Assembly (NCBI GenBank): GCA_028696455.1 | Contig: JAQVGZ010000020.1 | Span: forward strand, 1 to 33,822 | Length of the DNA: 33,822 nucleotides | Source: Desulfotomaculaceae bacterium | Lineage (GTDB): Bacteria > Bacillota > Desulfotomaculia > Desulfotomaculales > Pelotomaculaceae | Direction: 5' to 3' | Part shown: one piece after another, positions 1 to 7,577 of the stretch | Position numbering within the stretch: position 1 is the first letter of the stretch | Layout of the letters: each line of letters opens with the position of its first letter | The notes under the pieces: model-generated | Databases searched by the model: none | What the model was told of the DNA's origin: nothing | Seen by the model: only the letters and a program-made list of their open reading frames with translations | Made by a program: the position numbers and the translations under genes

Positions 1-64
1 CTCCATGCTGCTCACATACTCTTAGTGCTTCTCGTTTGAATTCCTCTGTGTATTTGTTTGCCAT
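1..64 (-). mobile_element. IS3-family transposase OrfA, N-terminal part, runs off window
   Basis: Reading leftwards from an ATG at 64-62, the minus strand encodes MANKYTEEFKREALRV and a few more residues before the window edge. The pattern (K/R)Y(T)xEFKxEAL is the usual beginning of the small HTH protein OrfA of IS3-family elements, which binds the IS ends and is joined to OrfB by frameshifting. An AAGGAG box lies 11 nt upstream. An inverted pair CCTTGAC (78-84) / GTCAAGG (94-100) sits just upstream and may belong to the IS end. Only 21 codons are visible, so the subfamily cannot be named. Confidence 0.7.
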
Positions 65-118
65 TTTCGCAACATCTCCTTGACCCTATTTTTGTCAAGG
101 GTGTGCGTTTTTATTGTA

Positions 119-337
119 TCATTCCAGCTTACAGTAATATCTGCGTATTAAGATCCGGCCACAGAAACTTGTGTTAATAGCATTCCTTGTGTAGAAGCCA
201 TGGGGACTGGGTACCACAGGTACCCGGCAATCAGGATGCAAGCAGTTCTGAGGGTTAGGAAAAGGGAATTCTTCCCCGGCCAGATGATACTCTTCTGGGG
301 TTGTCTGGGTATAAAAAATGAGCTGCAAAATTATCAC
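119..337 (-). pseudogene. N-terminal fragment of a Cys/His-containing (DUF6431-like) protein, cut by the IS
   Basis: A 72-codon reading frame has the layout NCLHPDC, then HGFYTR, then RILIRRYYC. This resembles the short zinc-binding front domain (DUF6431-like) seen in Firmicute helix-turn-helix/transposase-associated proteins. In that family a further CxxC normally follows the RRYYC segment. Here the frame stops two codons later, where the IS3-type element begins. I infer that the IS inserted near 119-128 and removed the rest. The start may be GTG at 337 or TTG at 328, which has GAGGTG 8 nt upstream. The family assignment rests on pattern memory only. Confidence 0.45.
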
Positions 338-652
338 CTCACAACCCAGTTTCCCCTCATTCGGTTTCTAAAATAATGAGATAAAATATATCAAATTAGT
401 ATGGTAGTGGAATCATTTGCAGATTATTTAATTCTATAATCGTTTGGATAATTTGCCTACATTAAAGTGATAATCTACAACAAGTCAAAGCAAGTGATTT
501 TAAGTGCGACAGAACGGGTTAGATGTCGGTGCTTGCTGACAGAGCAGTTTAGATGTCAGGGGTTAGCTTTAATTAAAATAATTTTTTCCTCTGCAACGAA
601 ATACTCGTTTTCAGGATATATAAAGTAGAACTGATTGAAAGGAGGCGATGAT
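338..652. other. Gene-free stretch with a short direct repeat
   Basis: No convincing coding region. The 9-bp word TTAGATGTC occurs at 519-527 and again at 549-557, a 30-bp spacing, within partly similar surroundings that include the related words CTGACAG and TGTCAGG. Repeats of this kind are found near the ends of some insertion sequences, so this may be an IS-end relic. The AT-rich part at 570-630 would hold the promoter of the sigma factor gene, but I cannot assign -35/-10 boxes with confidence. Confidence 0.3.
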
Positions 653-1135
653 TTGGGTGACCGCATTGAAGAAATATACAAAGAACACGCCCGAAGCGTG
701 TACAAATTCTTGCTTTCCCTGTCTCACGATGCGGATACGGCGGAAGAACTGACTCAGGAAACTTTCTATCGTGCTGTCTATTCTATTGACAGATATGATA
801 GTAGCTGTAAGATGTCGGTTTGGCTCTGTCAGATTGCTAAGCATGTCTGGTATCAAGAATTGCGTAAGCGAAACCGACATGCCGCGCAGGAACTTACTGA
901 AGATATATCCGACTTGTCAACGCCCGAGCAATCGCTTCTGTTGACCAGTGATAAGCTATCCTTGTATAAGGCAATCCATGGTTTGAGCGAACCGATGAGA
1001 GAAGTCGTCTATATGAGACTATCCGGCGATTTTTCCTTTTCGGAAATCGGGGAAGTTCTCGGCAAAAGCGAAAATTGGGCGCGGATTACTTTTTATAGGG
1101 CAAAGCAAAAAATAATGGAGGTGATGTCATGCTGA
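653..1135 (+). CDS. ECF-type RNA polymerase sigma factor
   Basis: A 160-residue sigma-70 family protein of the extracytoplasmic-function size. Region 2 lies at about residues 5-75 (YKEHARSVYKFLLSLS, then EELTQETFYRA, the core-binding and -10-melting helices). Region 4 lies at about residues 100-150 (LSEPMREVVYMRL, then FSEIGEVLGKSENWAR, the -35-binding HTH). The start is taken as TTG at 653, because AAAGGAGG at 638-645 lies 7 nt upstream; a longer frame opens at TTG 635, but the ribosome site would then be inside it. It overlaps the next gene, a membrane anti-sigma factor, by 7 nt, so the two are translationally coupled. The target regulon is unknown; no cognate promoter could be assigned. 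Confidence 0.92.
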   Translation: MGDRIEEIYKEHARSVYKFLLSLSHDADTAEELTQETFYRAVYSIDRYDSSCKMSVWLCQIAKHVWYQELRKRNRHAAQELTEDISDLSTPEQSLLLTSDKLSLYKAIHGLSEPMREVVYMRLSGDFSFSEIGEVLGKSENWARITFYRAKQKIMEVMSC

Positions 1136-1500
1136 AATGCTATATCGTCAAAGACTTATTACCGAGTTATATCGACGGAATGCTCAGCGAAAAAACGACA
1201 GCGGAGGTCGAACAGCATTTGAAGGAATGTGACGACTGCCGCTTGGACTATGAAAAGATGAAATCCCCTGTCAAGACACCGTTACCGCCAACAACCGATA
1301 AGGAGGTGGATTTTTTGAAGAAAGTTAGGCGCAAGGCGTGGGGCACCGCTATCTTTCTCTTTGCCGTCGGTGTATTTATTGGTATTGCCGGCATTTACAT
1401 TGGGGAAACCGATGACGCACCTGGTGCTGCGCTAATTGGTATCTTGTTGATGCTGGGACTGGTGGTGCTTGGAGTGAGAGCTGCTTGGCGCAGACGTTGA
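1129..1500 (+). CDS. Anti-sigma factor with zinc-finger (ZAS/zf-HC2) domain, membrane anchored
   Basis: A 123-residue protein starting with an anti-sigma zinc-finger domain. The His30-x3-Cys34-x2-Cys37 motif is present, with Cys4 as possible fourth ligand. A linker follows, then two hydrophobic segments at about 71-91 and 99-117 and an Arg-rich tail. Family members bind the partner ECF sigma factor in the cytoplasm and release it on a signal at the membrane. ATG 1129 has GGAGGTGATG just upstream and overlaps the sigma gene end. It has no large extracellular sensor domain: only a short loop lies between the two membrane segments, so the signal may be sensed in the membrane or by another protein. 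Confidence 0.88.
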   Translation: MLKCYIVKDLLPSYIDGMLSEKTTAEVEQHLKECDDCRLDYEKMKSPVKTPLPPTTDKEVDFLKKVRRKAWGTAIFLFAVGVFIGIAGIYIGETDDAPGAALIGILLMLGLVVLGVRAAWRRR

Positions 1501-1557
1501 TGGTAGGGGACGAACTTATGGCAGAAAAAAAGGGAGGATTTATTAAGGGAGATTTTT

Positions 1558-2040
1558 ATGAATAAAAAAGAAATTGTAACCAAGGAAAACCTAATAGAAG
1601 TATTGGATTTATTAGATAGTATGAAATGAGATATTGGGTTGATGGCGGCTGGGGAGTTGATATTTTACTTGGAAAGCAAAACAGAGAACATCGAGATATT
1701 GACGTTGATTTTTGACGGAGAGTTTACGGAAACCCTATTAAATAAACTGAAAGAAATAGGTTATGAGATTGTGGTAGATTGGAGCCCTTCTCGTATCGAA
1801 TTATATCATCCTGGATTAAGCTATATGGATATACACCCTTTAATAATAAATGAAGATGGAAATGCCAGACAGGCTGATCCGCAAGGTGGCTGGTATGAGT
1901 TTGAAGCAAAATGGTTTACGACTGCAGTATTTGAAGGTCGGGTTATTCCATGTATTTCTGCTGAAGCTCAAAAATTATTTCATAGTGGATACGAGCTTAG
2001 AGAAGTTGATAAAATCGATAACGACAAAACGATAAAATAA
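1558..2040 (+). pseudogene. lnu(A)-like lincosamide nucleotidyltransferase, broken by two frameshifts
   Basis: Three frame segments together give a protein closely patterned on Lnu(A)/LinA, which adenylylates lincomycin and clindamycin. Segment one (1558-1626) is MNKKEIVTKENLIEVLD and onward. Segment two (1629-1713, a different frame) encodes RYWVDGGWGVDILLGKQ followed by NREHRDIDVDFD, the nucleotidyltransferase core with its Asp ligands. Segment three (1714-2040) runs from the GEFTETLLNKL region to IPCISAEAQKLFHSGYEL. One base is missing near 1627 (giving TGA) and one T is extra in the T run at 1709-1713. The two shifts cancel, and the total length of about 160 codons equals the family length. 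AAGGGAG lies 6 nt before the ATG. As written it makes only a 23-residue peptide. Confidence 0.85.
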
Positions 2041-2073
2041 ATCGAAAGCTAAGTTTGCATTTGATTATAAAAA

Positions 2074-2126
2074 ACAAGGCACAACGCGCTGTAACCAAAT
2101 CAGCGTTGCGTGCCTTGTTCGTTTAT
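2074..2126. terminator. Long hairpin between lnu relic and recombinase relic
   Basis: An imperfect stem of about 18 bp is formed by 2074-2091 and 2101-2118 around a 9-nt loop, followed by TTCGTTTA. It sits between two convergent genes (the lnu relic on plus, the recombinase relic on minus) and can serve both as terminator. A shorter perfect hairpin in the same position stands at 7531-7561 beside the second recombinase relic. Confidence 0.65.
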
Positions 2127-2130
2127 GCCT

Positions 2131-2440
2131 TTATCCTTCAATATTCACCGTAATGCCAGACTTGATTTCCACAGAGAACTGTCCGCGTCAAAGGTAATTT
2201 TCTCAATTAACCGACGGACCAGTTGCTCGTCGTATTCGGTCAGGGTGGTAGGCCGTCCCCGCAGAAAAGCCTCCATATCGTCAATCCGTTTCTTTCAGTT
2301 CATTTTGCTCGACGTTTTCCAACAGCAGCTTCTGCTGTTCCCCATGCAGACGGTAAATCTCATATGCTGCACCTCTGTAGTCAGCCTTGGCGTGGTAGTG
2401 ATCGAGAAGATACAGATCAATTTTTTAGTCAACGTAGTCA
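2131..2440 (-). pseudogene. C-terminal relic of a large serine recombinase
   Basis: Reading leftwards, the minus strand encodes a coiled-coil type stretch (DHYHAKADYRGAAYEIYRLH, then EQQKLLLENVEQNELKE), then LRGRPTTLTEYDEQLVRRLI, EKIT, and, after a one-base shift near 2180, VEIKSGITVNIEG and TAA at 2133-2131. This is the usual tail of large serine recombinases (DUF4368-type end, with EYDExLVRRLIEKxTV and FKSG motifs). The catalytic N-terminal domain and the zinc ribbon are absent, and an in-frame stop interrupts the segment near 2295. It is a dead fragment marking an old mobile element. A second, diverged relic lies at 7578-7840 in the same orientation. Confidence 0.75.
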
Positions 2441-2507
2441 ACCACAGGGTTGGGGACTTACTAACTGAGTGAACAAGAAATTTTTTAATGGGAAACATAT
2501 AAAACTA

Positions 2508-2536
2508 TTGACGTTAATATAGTTATAACATATAAT
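2508..2536 (+). promoter_or_regulatory. Sigma-A promoter of the paaX-like gene
   Basis: TTGACG at 2508-2513 and TATAAT at 2531-2536 are separated by exactly 17 bp, a near-consensus housekeeping promoter. Transcription would start near 2543, about 43 nt before the proposed start codon. Confidence 0.8.
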
Positions 2537-2562
2537 AATGATAAAGAAACTAGTGTTATAAC
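2522..2562 (+). promoter_or_regulatory. Paired GTTATAAC palindromes, possible PaaX-type operator
   Basis: The 8-bp palindrome GTTATAAC occurs at 2522-2529, inside the promoter spacer next to the -10 box, and again at 2555-2562, just downstream of the expected transcription start. The centres are 33 bp apart, about three helical turns, so dimers would sit on one face. The position suits autorepression by the regulator encoded next. This is an inference from position and symmetry. Confidence 0.5.
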
Positions 2563-2585
2563 AAAACATGCGAGGAGTGAAAATT

Positions 2586-3422
2586 TTGAAAGTGGTTTTG
2601 CGTAAAGAAGACAGTTCAACAAGCAGCCTGCTGTTCGTATACAACATGGTATATTCGAGAGTACAAAAGAAAAGCTTTCATCTCTCCAGCCTGCTTGAGA
2701 TCATGAGCAGGTTTGAAAAGGCGGAAACTGCGACGCGGATGGCGCTGTCGCGTGCCTGCAAGGCGGGGATACTGGAAACCAGCAAGCCTGATAAAGAGGT
2801 GGTGTATACTTTGACGCCGGTAGCCCTACAGTTTATTCAGTCATGGAACGTGGATGCGCAATCTTGCTGGAAGCGATTCGCTCTGCGGAATGCACCCTGG
2901 GAGGGTAAATGGCACTTTGTCCATATCGCACTGAACAACCCGGCTAAAAAAGCCGATCTGAGCGAAAAGCTGCAGCAAGCTGGATATATACAGATCAACG
3001 TCCAGACTTGGCTTAGTCCCTACCATCAAACAGAGGTGGTCAAATCCATCCTTGGAGATATCGGTGTAGAAGTGGATATCGCATCCGTATACGGAGAATT
3101 CGAAGCGAGCACCGGCATGGACGTCTTTTTGGAAAAGACCTACGGACTTTCCTGGCTGGCAGAGCAATACTCTGAGTTCACAAGTTCCTACCGACCCCTG
3201 CTGGCCAAGCTTCATGAAGACCTGTCCGCAGCAAAAGAGGGGAAAGCGCTGCAGGTACTGCACAGGCTGGGGTATGCGTACTTCTCCATCGCGACGGGAG
3301 ACCCGATGCTGCCCCGGATGTTGTTGCCGGAGTGGCCAGGAGATCAAGCGGCGGCGCTTATGCGCGACCTTCGAAAGATACTTGAAAACGCGTCATGGGA
3401 ATATCTCAAAGATCTTAATTAA
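2586..3422 (+). CDS. PaaX-family transcriptional regulator
   Basis: A protein of about 278 residues. An N-terminal winged helix lies at about residues 12-80, with the segment TATRMALSRACKAGILE, the PaaX recognition-helix pattern (xxVRxALSRLxxxGxLE). A middle domain follows, then a PaaX C-terminal domain ending in the LLPEWPGDQAAALMRDL motif. PaaX of phenylacetate catabolism is a repressor that responds to an acyl-CoA effector; the effector here is unknown. TTG 2586 is preferred as start because GAGGAG at 2572-2577 lies 8 nt before it; an upstream ATG at 2568 would place that site inside the gene. It is followed after 29 nt by a CPBP protein and then a broken metallo-hydrolase, probably as one operon. 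Confidence 0.85.
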   Translation: MKVVLRKEDSSTSSLLFVYNMVYSRVQKKSFHLSSLLEIMSRFEKAETATRMALSRACKAGILETSKPDKEVVYTLTPVALQFIQSWNVDAQSCWKRFALRNAPWEGKWHFVHIALNNPAKKADLSEKLQQAGYIQINVQTWLSPYHQTEVVKSILGDIGVEVDIASVYGEFEASTGMDVFLEKTYGLSWLAEQYSEFTSSYRPLLAKLHEDLSAAKEGKALQVLHRLGYAYFSIATGDPMLPRMLLPEWPGDQAAALMRDLRKILENASWEYLKDLN

Positions 3423-3451
3423 TAAATCTTATATAGGGAAGGAAGATCATT

Positions 3452-4237
3452 ATGAAAACTCAGAACTTGTTCAAGTTTAAGCCAACAAAAGATTTGGCGG
3501 TCGTACTGATCAACTACGTTCTCATTGTTGCAATGTTCTATCTCTCTTTCCAGGTCATAACGATCAAAAATGTTGCCGGTCAATTCATCACCTTCGGTGT
3601 TGTCGGCATCCTGCTGCTAGGCATATTGGCTCCCGTTTTCTACAACACGCTGATCATGGAACGCCCGCTGTCCGCTTTGGGCATTAAAAAAGAGAAGCTG
3701 CTGCTGAGCATTGGCCTGTGCCTTTTATTCTCGGTTATTCAATACTTCCTGACACTTGGCAATTTGGAATTGCCGGATTTCAAGTCGTTCCTTCCGCTGG
3801 CCTGCATGGCTGTAACCGTTGGACTCTTTGAAAACATTTTTTTCAGAGGTTTCGCTCAGCTGCGGATTGAGGAAAGCTTCGGCATCATCCTCGGCATCAT
3901 ACTGAGCGCGGTCATATACTGCTTCTATCACGTCGGGTACGGCATGATGGGCTCGGAATATGTGACGCTGTTCATCATCGGACTCATTTATTCTGCTATT
4001 TTCCGCCTGACAAGCAACATTTTCATCCTATTCCCGCTACTTACACCGATGGGCGCGATGTTTACAAACATCAAAGAAGGGCTGAGCATACCCTTTGAAG
4101 CCATCATTGGTTTTTCCATGGTCATCTTCTTCGCCGTAATGGGACTGGTGACAATCCATAATGTGTACAGGAAGAGACAGCAGAAAGCCACGAAACCGGC
4201 GGAGGTCAAAACCGCCGGGGCAGTATCTGAAGCCTGA
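3452..4237 (+). CDS. CPBP-family intramembrane protein (Abi/CAAX-protease-like)
   Basis: A 261-residue polytopic membrane protein with about eight hydrophobic segments. The CPBP motif 1 region reads FENIFFRG, where the usual paired glutamates are Glu-Asn, and the motif 2 region reads CFYHVGYG (FxxxH type). Family members are glutamate/histidine intramembrane proteases or non-catalytic relatives. With the second Glu replaced by Asn, the protein could be impaired or non-proteolytic. GGAAGGA precedes the ATG by about 8 nt. It lies between the PaaX regulator and the metallo-hydrolase relic in one direction, so it is likely co-regulated by the PaaX-type protein. Substrate unknown. Confidence 0.8.
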   Translation: MKTQNLFKFKPTKDLAVVLINYVLIVAMFYLSFQVITIKNVAGQFITFGVVGILLLGILAPVFYNTLIMERPLSALGIKKEKLLLSIGLCLLFSVIQYFLTLGNLELPDFKSFLPLACMAVTVGLFENIFFRGFAQLRIEESFGIILGIILSAVIYCFYHVGYGMMGSEYVTLFIIGLIYSAIFRLTSNIFILFPLLTPMGAMFTNIKEGLSIPFEAIIGFSMVIFFAVMGLVTIHNVYRKRQQKATKPAEVKTAGAVSEA

Positions 4238-4262
4238 TAATAAGAATTGGAGGATATTAAAA

Positions 4263-4649
4263 ATGGTTGCCTTAATAATCGTGGGTGTTATCATCCTGCT
4301 GGCCGCACTGGCGGTAGTAGGGAAAAGTATAGAATTTATCAAAAACAAAAAACGAGCCGATGAAGAATGGAACGCAGCGAAGCCTGAAAAGATCACGAAC
4401 ATGGGGAGTGTCAAGGATCTGATTATTCTCCCGCTGGTGGACTGGTAAACAGCCGATAAAACGCTGAGCGGCGAAGGCGGAGTCTCGTGGCTTATCCATG
4501 CGGGCGAAAATAAAATCCTTATGGATACTGGAAACAACACCAAAAAGGAAGTGGAATCGCCTTTGCTGCGCAACATGAAGGCCTTGGGTGTGAAGCTTGA
4601 GGAAATTAAAAACATCTTTATCTCGCATCTGCATATGGATCATGTTTGA
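4263..4649 (+). pseudogene. MBL-fold metallo-hydrolase, nonsense and truncated
   Basis: From ATG 4263 (TTGGAGGA upstream) the frame gives an N-terminal hydrophobic anchor, then SVKDLIILPLVDW. An in-frame TAA at 4446-4448 is followed in the same frame by TADKTLSGEGGVSWLIHAG, NKILMDTGNN and IKNIFISHLHMDHV, ending in TGA at 4647-4649. The GGVSWLI / LMDTG / SHLHMDH pattern is the front half of a metallo-beta-lactamase-fold hydrolase, and the first zinc-binding HxHxDH is complete. The rest of the fold is missing, so a functional enzyme is unlikely. Sequence from 4650 to 4740 could hold a short tail of the same gene after a deletion. Confidence 0.8.
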
Positions 4650-4787
4650 TTGTTTTGGATTTTTGTGCTTCAAGGCCGCCGACACTCAGGCCGTCAAATC
4701 AGGAGGCATTCAGACAGCAAATCGGCTTTATCGGAACTAGTCTGGGGAACGAAAAGAAATAGTCCTGCCGGCTGGGAATTAATATAA

Positions 4788-4820
4788 GTATCCTCCAGGC
4801 ACTTGGAGGATACGTCTCTT
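4788..4820. terminator. Terminator hairpin between convergent genes
   Basis: GTATCCTCCA (4788-4797) and TGGAGGATAC (4804-4813) form a perfect 10-bp stem with a 6-nt loop, followed by GTCTCTTTTA. It lies directly behind the stop codon of the minus-strand metal ATPase and ends the plus-strand PaaX operon. Confidence 0.8.
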
Positions 4821-6743
4821 TTATTGATCAAAATTTCTATCATAAAGAAGAGCTGCATTTAAAACTACCAACACCGATCCGGCATTATGCACTAAAGCGC
4901 CTGAAATGGGGTTCAGGAGACCCAAAACCGAAAGAACAATGGCTATGGCATTGATACCCATGGATGCGGTTATGTTGCCTTTGATTGTACGGAGAGTGGA
5001 GTTTGACAAGCGTTTAAGATACGGTATTTTATCTATGTTGTCACTCATCAAGGCGATGTCGGCGGCTTCTATGGCAATGTCGCTGCCCATACTGCCCATT
5101 GCAACACTGACATTCGCCATTTTTAGAGCAGGGGCGTCATTTACGCCATCGCCGATCATGCAGACTATTTTGTTTTCCTTTTGTAAATCCTCAATGCTTA
5201 AAACCTTTTGTGCCGGAAGCAGATCTGCACGTATATTTTTGATGCCAACCTGCTCTGCCATATATTTCGCTGTCAAATGATTGTCACCTGTAAGGAGAAC
5301 AACATCGGTATCCATAGCGCCAAGTTTCGCTACAATATTTTCTACTGTTGGGCGAATGGTGTCAGAAAGAGCTATGATTCCGATTGCTTTACCATTTTCA
5401 GCCACGATAATCGATGCCTTGCCTTGATTTCTTAAATTGGTTAAGATATTCTGCATTTTAGCTGTTTCGGCAATCGAATTTTCCTTTATATAGAGAGCGT
5501 TGCCGCAAATCACTTTTGTGCCGGACAGTGTTGCCGTCACGCCTTTTCCAGGTATCATCTGAAAATCTTCGACTTCAAAAATAGCGAATCCATTATCTTC
5601 AGCATGCTGGACGATTGCTTTTCCAAGCGGGTGTTCAGATCGCTTTTCAACGGATGCGGCCTTAGTAAGTAATTCAACATTATTAATAGTATCATCCAGA
5701 GGAACAACATCCGATACTTTCAGATTTCCATAGGTGAGAGTACCTGTTTTATCAAAGGCAATGCAGTCTACCTTGCCCATACGTTCCAAAGCTTCACCGG
5801 ACTTAATCAGCACGCCGTGTTTAGTAGCCTGACCGATGGCTGCCATAATCGAGGTTGGTGTTGCCAGGACCAAGGCGCAGGGGCAGAAAACGACCAATAC
5901 AGTGACTGCTCTGACAATGTCATTTGTGATGAAATATGCAGCTATGGCAATCAGAAGAGCAATCGGTACCAGCCATGTTGCCCATATATCAACGGTTTTT
6001 TGCATAGGCGCTTTCTTGTTTTCTGCTTCCTTTACCATATCAATCATTTTTTGCAGAGACGAATCCTTACCTACCTGGGTAGCACAGATATCAATCGATC
6101 CATAGCAGTTAATCGTTCCGCAGAAAACGCTGTCGTTTTCTTTTTTATCAACAGGCAAAGATTCACCTGTCATAACGGATTGATCAACAGATGTATTACC
6201 ATTGATAATGATGCCGTCAACTGGGATCGTTTCACCAGGGAGAACACGAAGCATATCATCTTTTGATATCTGTTCAACGGGGACAACCTCTTCACGCACA
6301 CTGTCAGCAGTCTGAATCAATTTTCTGCCTTGCCTTGGAGCAAGTGAAATCAGGTTAGTGATACTTTTTTTGGCACGACTCACGGTCATGTCTTCAAGAA
6401 TAGCGCCAATCGCCATAATAAAAGCAACTTCGCCTGCTGCAAAGAGTTCTCCAATGGCGATTGAAGCAACCATGGCCATGGAAATCAGCAGAGGTGACGA
6501 GATCCATTTCTGAAATACCAACCTCGTAATTGCCAGGTATAAAAGCGGTAGGCCGGAAATCACAACTGTCACCCAGGCCGGGTCAACAGGCAGTTCCCTT
6601 CCGGTTAGCATTAGAATTAAACTGGCCGCTAAGAAAACACCTGATACTATGGTCATCTTTATTCCGGCCAGAAAGTCCATAGACTTCGTCATGGTCCATT
6701 TCTGCTTAAATAATAATGATTCGCTTCCACATACTGCCACCAT
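4821..6743 (-). CDS. P1B-type heavy-metal translocating ATPase without metal-binding domain
   Basis: A protein of about 640 residues with the complete P-type ATPase core: TGES near 192-195 (actuator), the transmembrane metal site CPC at 287-289, DKTGTLT from Asp331 (phosphorylated Asp), and near the end TGDN and GDGVNDAP. It lacks the N-terminal CxxC metal-binding domain common in CadA and CopA. The last membrane helices carry HNAGSVLVVLNAALL, unlike the Asp-containing CadA/ZntA signature and closer to the HN..S pattern of CtpC-like pumps, so the exported metal (Zn, Mn or other) is uncertain. ATG 6743 is chosen because AAAGGGG ends 5 nt before it; GTG 6749 would overlap that site. It is divergent from a TetR regulator. 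Confidence 0.9.
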   Translation of the reverse strand: MVAVCGSESLLFKQKWTMTKSMDFLAGIKMTIVSGVFLAASLILMLTGRELPVDPAWVTVVISGLPLLYLAITRLVFQKWISSPLLISMAMVASIAIGELFAAGEVAFIMAIGAILEDMTVSRAKKSITNLISLAPRQGRKLIQTADSVREEVVPVEQISKDDMLRVLPGETIPVDGIIINGNTSVDQSVMTGESLPVDKKENDSVFCGTINCYGSIDICATQVGKDSSLQKMIDMVKEAENKKAPMQKTVDIWATWLVPIALLIAIAAYFITNDIVRAVTVLVVFCPCALVLATPTSIMAAIGQATKHGVLIKSGEALERMGKVDCIAFDKTGTLTYGNLKVSDVVPLDDTINNVELLTKAASVEKRSEHPLGKAIVQHAEDNGFAIFEVEDFQMIPGKGVTATLSGTKVICGNALYIKENSIAETAKMQNILTNLRNQGKASIIVAENGKAIGIIALSDTIRPTVENIVAKLGAMDTDVVLLTGDNHLTAKYMAEQVGIKNIRADLLPAQKVLSIEDLQKENKIVCMIGDGVNDAPALKMANVSVAMGSMGSDIAIEAADIALMSDNIDKIPYLKRLSNSTLRTIKGNITASMGINAIAIVLSVLGLLNPISGALVHNAGSVLVVLNAALLYDRNFDQ

Positions 6744-6785
6744 TGACACCCCTTTGCTTTAATTTGACTTAATAAAAAAAGTGTA

Positions 6786-6811
6786 GTACATTTTGTATCA
6801 TAATGTACATT
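6786..6811. promoter_or_regulatory. Inverted repeat between metal ATPase and tetR-like gene, likely operator
   Basis: GTACATT (6786-6792) and AATGTAC (6802-6808) form a perfect inverted repeat with 9 bp between. The right arm extends into the palindrome AATGTACATT (6802-6811). It lies in the shared control region of two divergent genes, where a TetR-family dimer would be expected to bind. Confidence 0.55.
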
Positions 6812-6922
6812 ATGTTAGATATTTATTATACAGTTTTTCTGTTAAGCATCAATAATCAAAAGAAACGAAATGTAAGATACTGAATGATATATTACCATTT
6901 GTACGGAAACGAGGATTTGGAT

Positions 6923-7486
6923 ATGGATAGACGAATACAAAAAACGAGGGAATCAATCTTCAGAGCTTTCAGCACACTTTTATCGCAAAAGGGATATTCT
7001 AAAATCACAGTGCAGGAAATCATTGATGAAGCTAATATTGGCCGCAGCACCTTTTATTCCCACTTTGAAACAAAAGATGATTTATTGAAGGCATTATGCA
7101 GCGATATATTTGACCACGTATTCTATGAAGATCTGATTTCTGAGTGTACTCATGATTTTTCCTCTGCTAATAACGGCCTGGAGTCAAAAATCACGCATAT
7201 TTTATATCACTTAAAAGATAGTAAAAGGGATATGAAAGGAATTCTCACGTGTGAAAGTGGGGAGTTGTTTTTAAGCGTTATTAAAACCTATTTGGAAAAG
7301 TTGTTTACTGGAATTATCACAAACGATAGTTTGGATGGAATCCCTAAAGAGTATGTTGTTAATCATATGGCTGGTAGTTTTGTTGAAACCGTAAAATGGT
7401 GGATGCAAAATGATATGGCACAGTTACCGGAAGAATTGACCAGGTATTTTTTAAGTGTTATTTCACCGAATATATCATTAAAATGA
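6923..7486 (+). CDS. TetR/AcrR-family transcriptional regulator
   Basis: About 187 residues. The N-terminal HTH covers residues 1-50: TRESIFRAFSTLL, GYSKITVQEIIDEANIGRST and FYSHFETKDDLL, the standard TetR pattern. The C-terminal half is a TetR ligand/dimer domain with WWMQNDM-type helices. ATG 6923 follows GAGG by 8 nt and gives MDRRIQKTR, the usual family beginning; an upstream ATG at 6884 has no ribosome site. It is transcribed away from the P1B ATPase, so control of that pump is the simplest role. The inducer may be a metal or an organic compound. Confidence 0.88.
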   Translation: MDRRIQKTRESIFRAFSTLLSQKGYSKITVQEIIDEANIGRSTFYSHFETKDDLLKALCSDIFDHVFYEDLISECTHDFSSANNGLESKITHILYHLKDSKRDMKGILTCESGELFLSVIKTYLEKLFTGIITNDSLDGIPKEYVVNHMAGSFVETVKWWMQNDMAQLPEELTRYFLSVISPNISLK

Positions 7487-7530
7487 AAATGCAATATGGA
7501 GATAGTTCAAACGAACAAGAACAAAAACAG

Positions 7531-7573
7531 GGCACTCTACGCTGTAATTTCGTAGAGTGCCTCTTTCGTTTTT
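7531..7573. terminator. Perfect 11-bp terminator hairpin
   Basis: GGCACTCTACG (7531-7541) and CGTAGAGTGCC (7551-7561) pair perfectly around a 9-nt loop and are followed by TCTTTCGTTTTT. It terminates the tetR-like gene and abuts the recombinase relic, in the same arrangement as the hairpin at 2074-2118. Confidence 0.85.
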
Positions 7574-7577
7574 AAGC

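Noticed and set aside
2110-2472. Plus-strand open frames in the region after the lnu relic
   Set aside because: They lie opposite the recombinase C-terminal relic, whose motifs are clear on the minus strand.
2841-3347. Minus-strand open frame of 168 codons
   Set aside because: Antisense to the PaaX-type regulator; no family pattern.
5817-6266. Plus-strand open frame of 149 codons
   Set aside because: It lies fully opposite the P1B ATPase gene, has no ribosome site and no recognisable motif.
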